Below are positions 5,316-5,700 of a DNA stretch of 5,700 nt, in pieces (positions within the stretch are counted from its first letter, which is position 1; each line of letters starts with the position of its first letter). This DNA is from an uncultured Rhodopirellula sp. (GTDB lineage: Bacteria > Planctomycetota > Planctomycetia > Pirellulales > Pirellulaceae): positions 1 through 5,700 of the forward strand of contig CAJXTM010000307.1 of the NCBI GenBank assembly GCA_913061385.1. Reading direction: 5' to 3'. The notes under the pieces are model-generated. The model was not told where the DNA came from. It did no database searches and saw nothing but the letters and a program-made list of their open reading frames with translations. The position numbers and the translations under genes were made by a program.

Positions 5316-5344
5316 ACCGAATGATATCCATACCGAATGATATC
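5316..5344. repeat. 13-base direct repeat with GATATC cores, possible operator
   Basis: ACCGAATGATATC occurs at 5316-5328 and again, identical, at 5332-5344, a 16-base period. Each copy ends in the palindrome GATATC, and the second extends to a 10-base palindrome ATGATATCAT (5337-5346). The pair lies 83-111 bases upstream of the epimerase-like start, a plausible place for a regulator to bind. A binding role is inferred from position and symmetry only. Confidence 0.5.
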
Positions 5345-5550
5345 ATTTCCCATCAGACACTCGCCTTGATCTGGGCCGCTGCAATCTCGCCCAAAGGCGC
5401 TAAATTGCTAACTCAAGACAGCTTACCGATTTCACCCCCTGTCGCAACAGACCGATCCGGACCATGAATGCATTGCTTTCCAATTTTCAGCAAGACTTTT
5501 TGGCTTCGAGGATACCAGCCCTGTTCACTTTCAGTATATGGACGCCATTT

Positions 5551-5653
5551 TCATAAGGGTGCATTCCCGGGCAACAACTCGATGATCTGGTCGGCAACCT
5601 GCTCAATCGTCATGCCAGCAGTATCAACCCGATAATCTGACGCTTCCTGATAC
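5551..5653 (-). CDS. aroK: Probable shikimate kinase, C-terminal 34 codons only
   Basis: The frame enters from the adapter junction at 5653 and runs to TGA at 5553-5551, encoding YQEASDYRVDTAGM followed by TIEQVADQIIELLPGNAPL. This lines up without gaps with the end of shikimate kinases as I recall it (E. coli AroK: YEEIADVTIRTDD, then VVANQIIHML): a Tyr of the PLY motif, then an Asp, a beta strand ending in Thr, and a final helix. Shikimate kinase phosphorylates shikimate with ATP in the aromatic amino acid pathway. The P-loop, shikimate-binding residues and start all lie outside the contig, so another P-loop kinase with a similar tail cannot be excluded. It is on the same strand as the epimerase-like gene but 317 bases away, so co-transcription is doubtful. 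Confidence 0.7.
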
Positions 5654-5700
5654 CTGTCTCTTATACACATCTGACGCTGCCGACGACTCCTTACGTGTAG
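5654..5700 (-). other. Untrimmed Nextera i5-side library adapter (artefact, not genomic)
   Basis: Positions 5654-5686 match the reverse complement of the Nextera read-1 transposase adapter: mosaic end CTGTCTCTTATACACATCT, then GACGCTGCCGACGA. The next 8 bases, CTCCTTAC (5687-5694), fit a reverse-complemented i5 index (GTAAGGAG, S505 from memory), and GTGTAG (5695-5700) matches the start of the reverse-complemented P5 tail. Genomic sequence ends at 5653. Confidence 0.98.

Larger units (their letters stand above)
5234..5550. other. 317-base spacer between the shikimate kinase fragment and the epimerase-like gene
   Basis: No credible gene is present; a 21-codon minus-strand frame (5465-5400) lacks a ribosome binding site. 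The half nearest the epimerase-like gene holds a hairpin (5282-5315) and a 13-base direct repeat (5316-5344). A small CGCC/GGCG stem lies near 5388-5399 and a TTGCT/AGCAA stem around 5474-5494. I saw no sigma70-like promoter good enough to call. The spacer presumably contains the 3' end of the upstream gene and the promoter of the epimerase-Nudix unit. Confidence 0.6.

Noticed and set aside
3579..5357. CCATCAGA occurring three times in intergenic DNA (3579, 5263, 5350)
   Set aside because: Short word, irregular placement in unrelated contexts; too weak to call a regulatory motif.
5400..5465. 21-codon minus-strand frame in the 5234-5550 spacer
   Set aside because: No ribosome binding site, no recognisable sequence, and short enough to arise by chance.
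49..5653. Search for a CRISPR array, insertion sequence, toxin-antitoxin pair, phage or biosynthetic system
   Set aside because: Every gene of useful length matches a common housekeeping family, and the repeats seen are single pairs of short units without array structure or transposase genes.

Overview
This window is a short metagenome or draft-genome contig whose two ends are sequencing-library adapter. Positions 1-48 match the Nextera i7 side (end of P7, an 8-base index, the transposase adapter) and 5654-5700 match the reverse complement of the i5 side. Genomic DNA therefore runs only from 49 to 5653, and both terminal genes are cut by the adapter junctions.

The gene content suggests a bacterium of the Planctomycetota, probably related to Rhodopirellula/Pirellulales. 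This is inferred from a xylose-isomerase-like TIM-barrel protein of a type I associate with planctomycetes, from moderate GC, and from loosely packed genes with long spacers. No rRNA or tRNA is present to confirm it.

Layout, left to right: a 5'-truncated aldehyde dehydrogenase on the plus strand (49-1263) converges on hemL. All other genes are on the minus strand. Read in their direction of transcription they are the last 34 codons of a probable shikimate kinase (5653-5551), a 317-base spacer with a hairpin and a 13-bp direct repeat, a sugar phosphate isomerase/epimerase-like protein (GTG start), a NudL-type Nudix hydrolase, thioredoxin, and hemL (TTG start). The epimerase and Nudix genes are 53 bases apart and look co-transcribed. 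A hairpin with T-runs at 3572-3599 lies after the Nudix gene. It is followed by a strong sigma70-like promoter (TTGACA, 16 bases, TACAAT) that gives trxA its own start. A further hairpin plus T-rich run lies in the long trxA-hemL spacer.

The functions are mostly housekeeping: tetrapyrrole precursor synthesis (HemL), redox maintenance (TrxA), nucleotide/CoA pyrophosphate hydrolysis (Nudix), aromatic amino acid synthesis (AroK) and aldehyde oxidation (ALDH). They do not form one pathway. I found no CRISPR array, mobile element, toxin-antitoxin, phage or defence system, and no convincing new multi-gene system. The points most worth a second look are the adapter ends and the false protein terminus they create, the altered metal site of the epimerase-like protein, and structured intergenic elements that may be regulatory.
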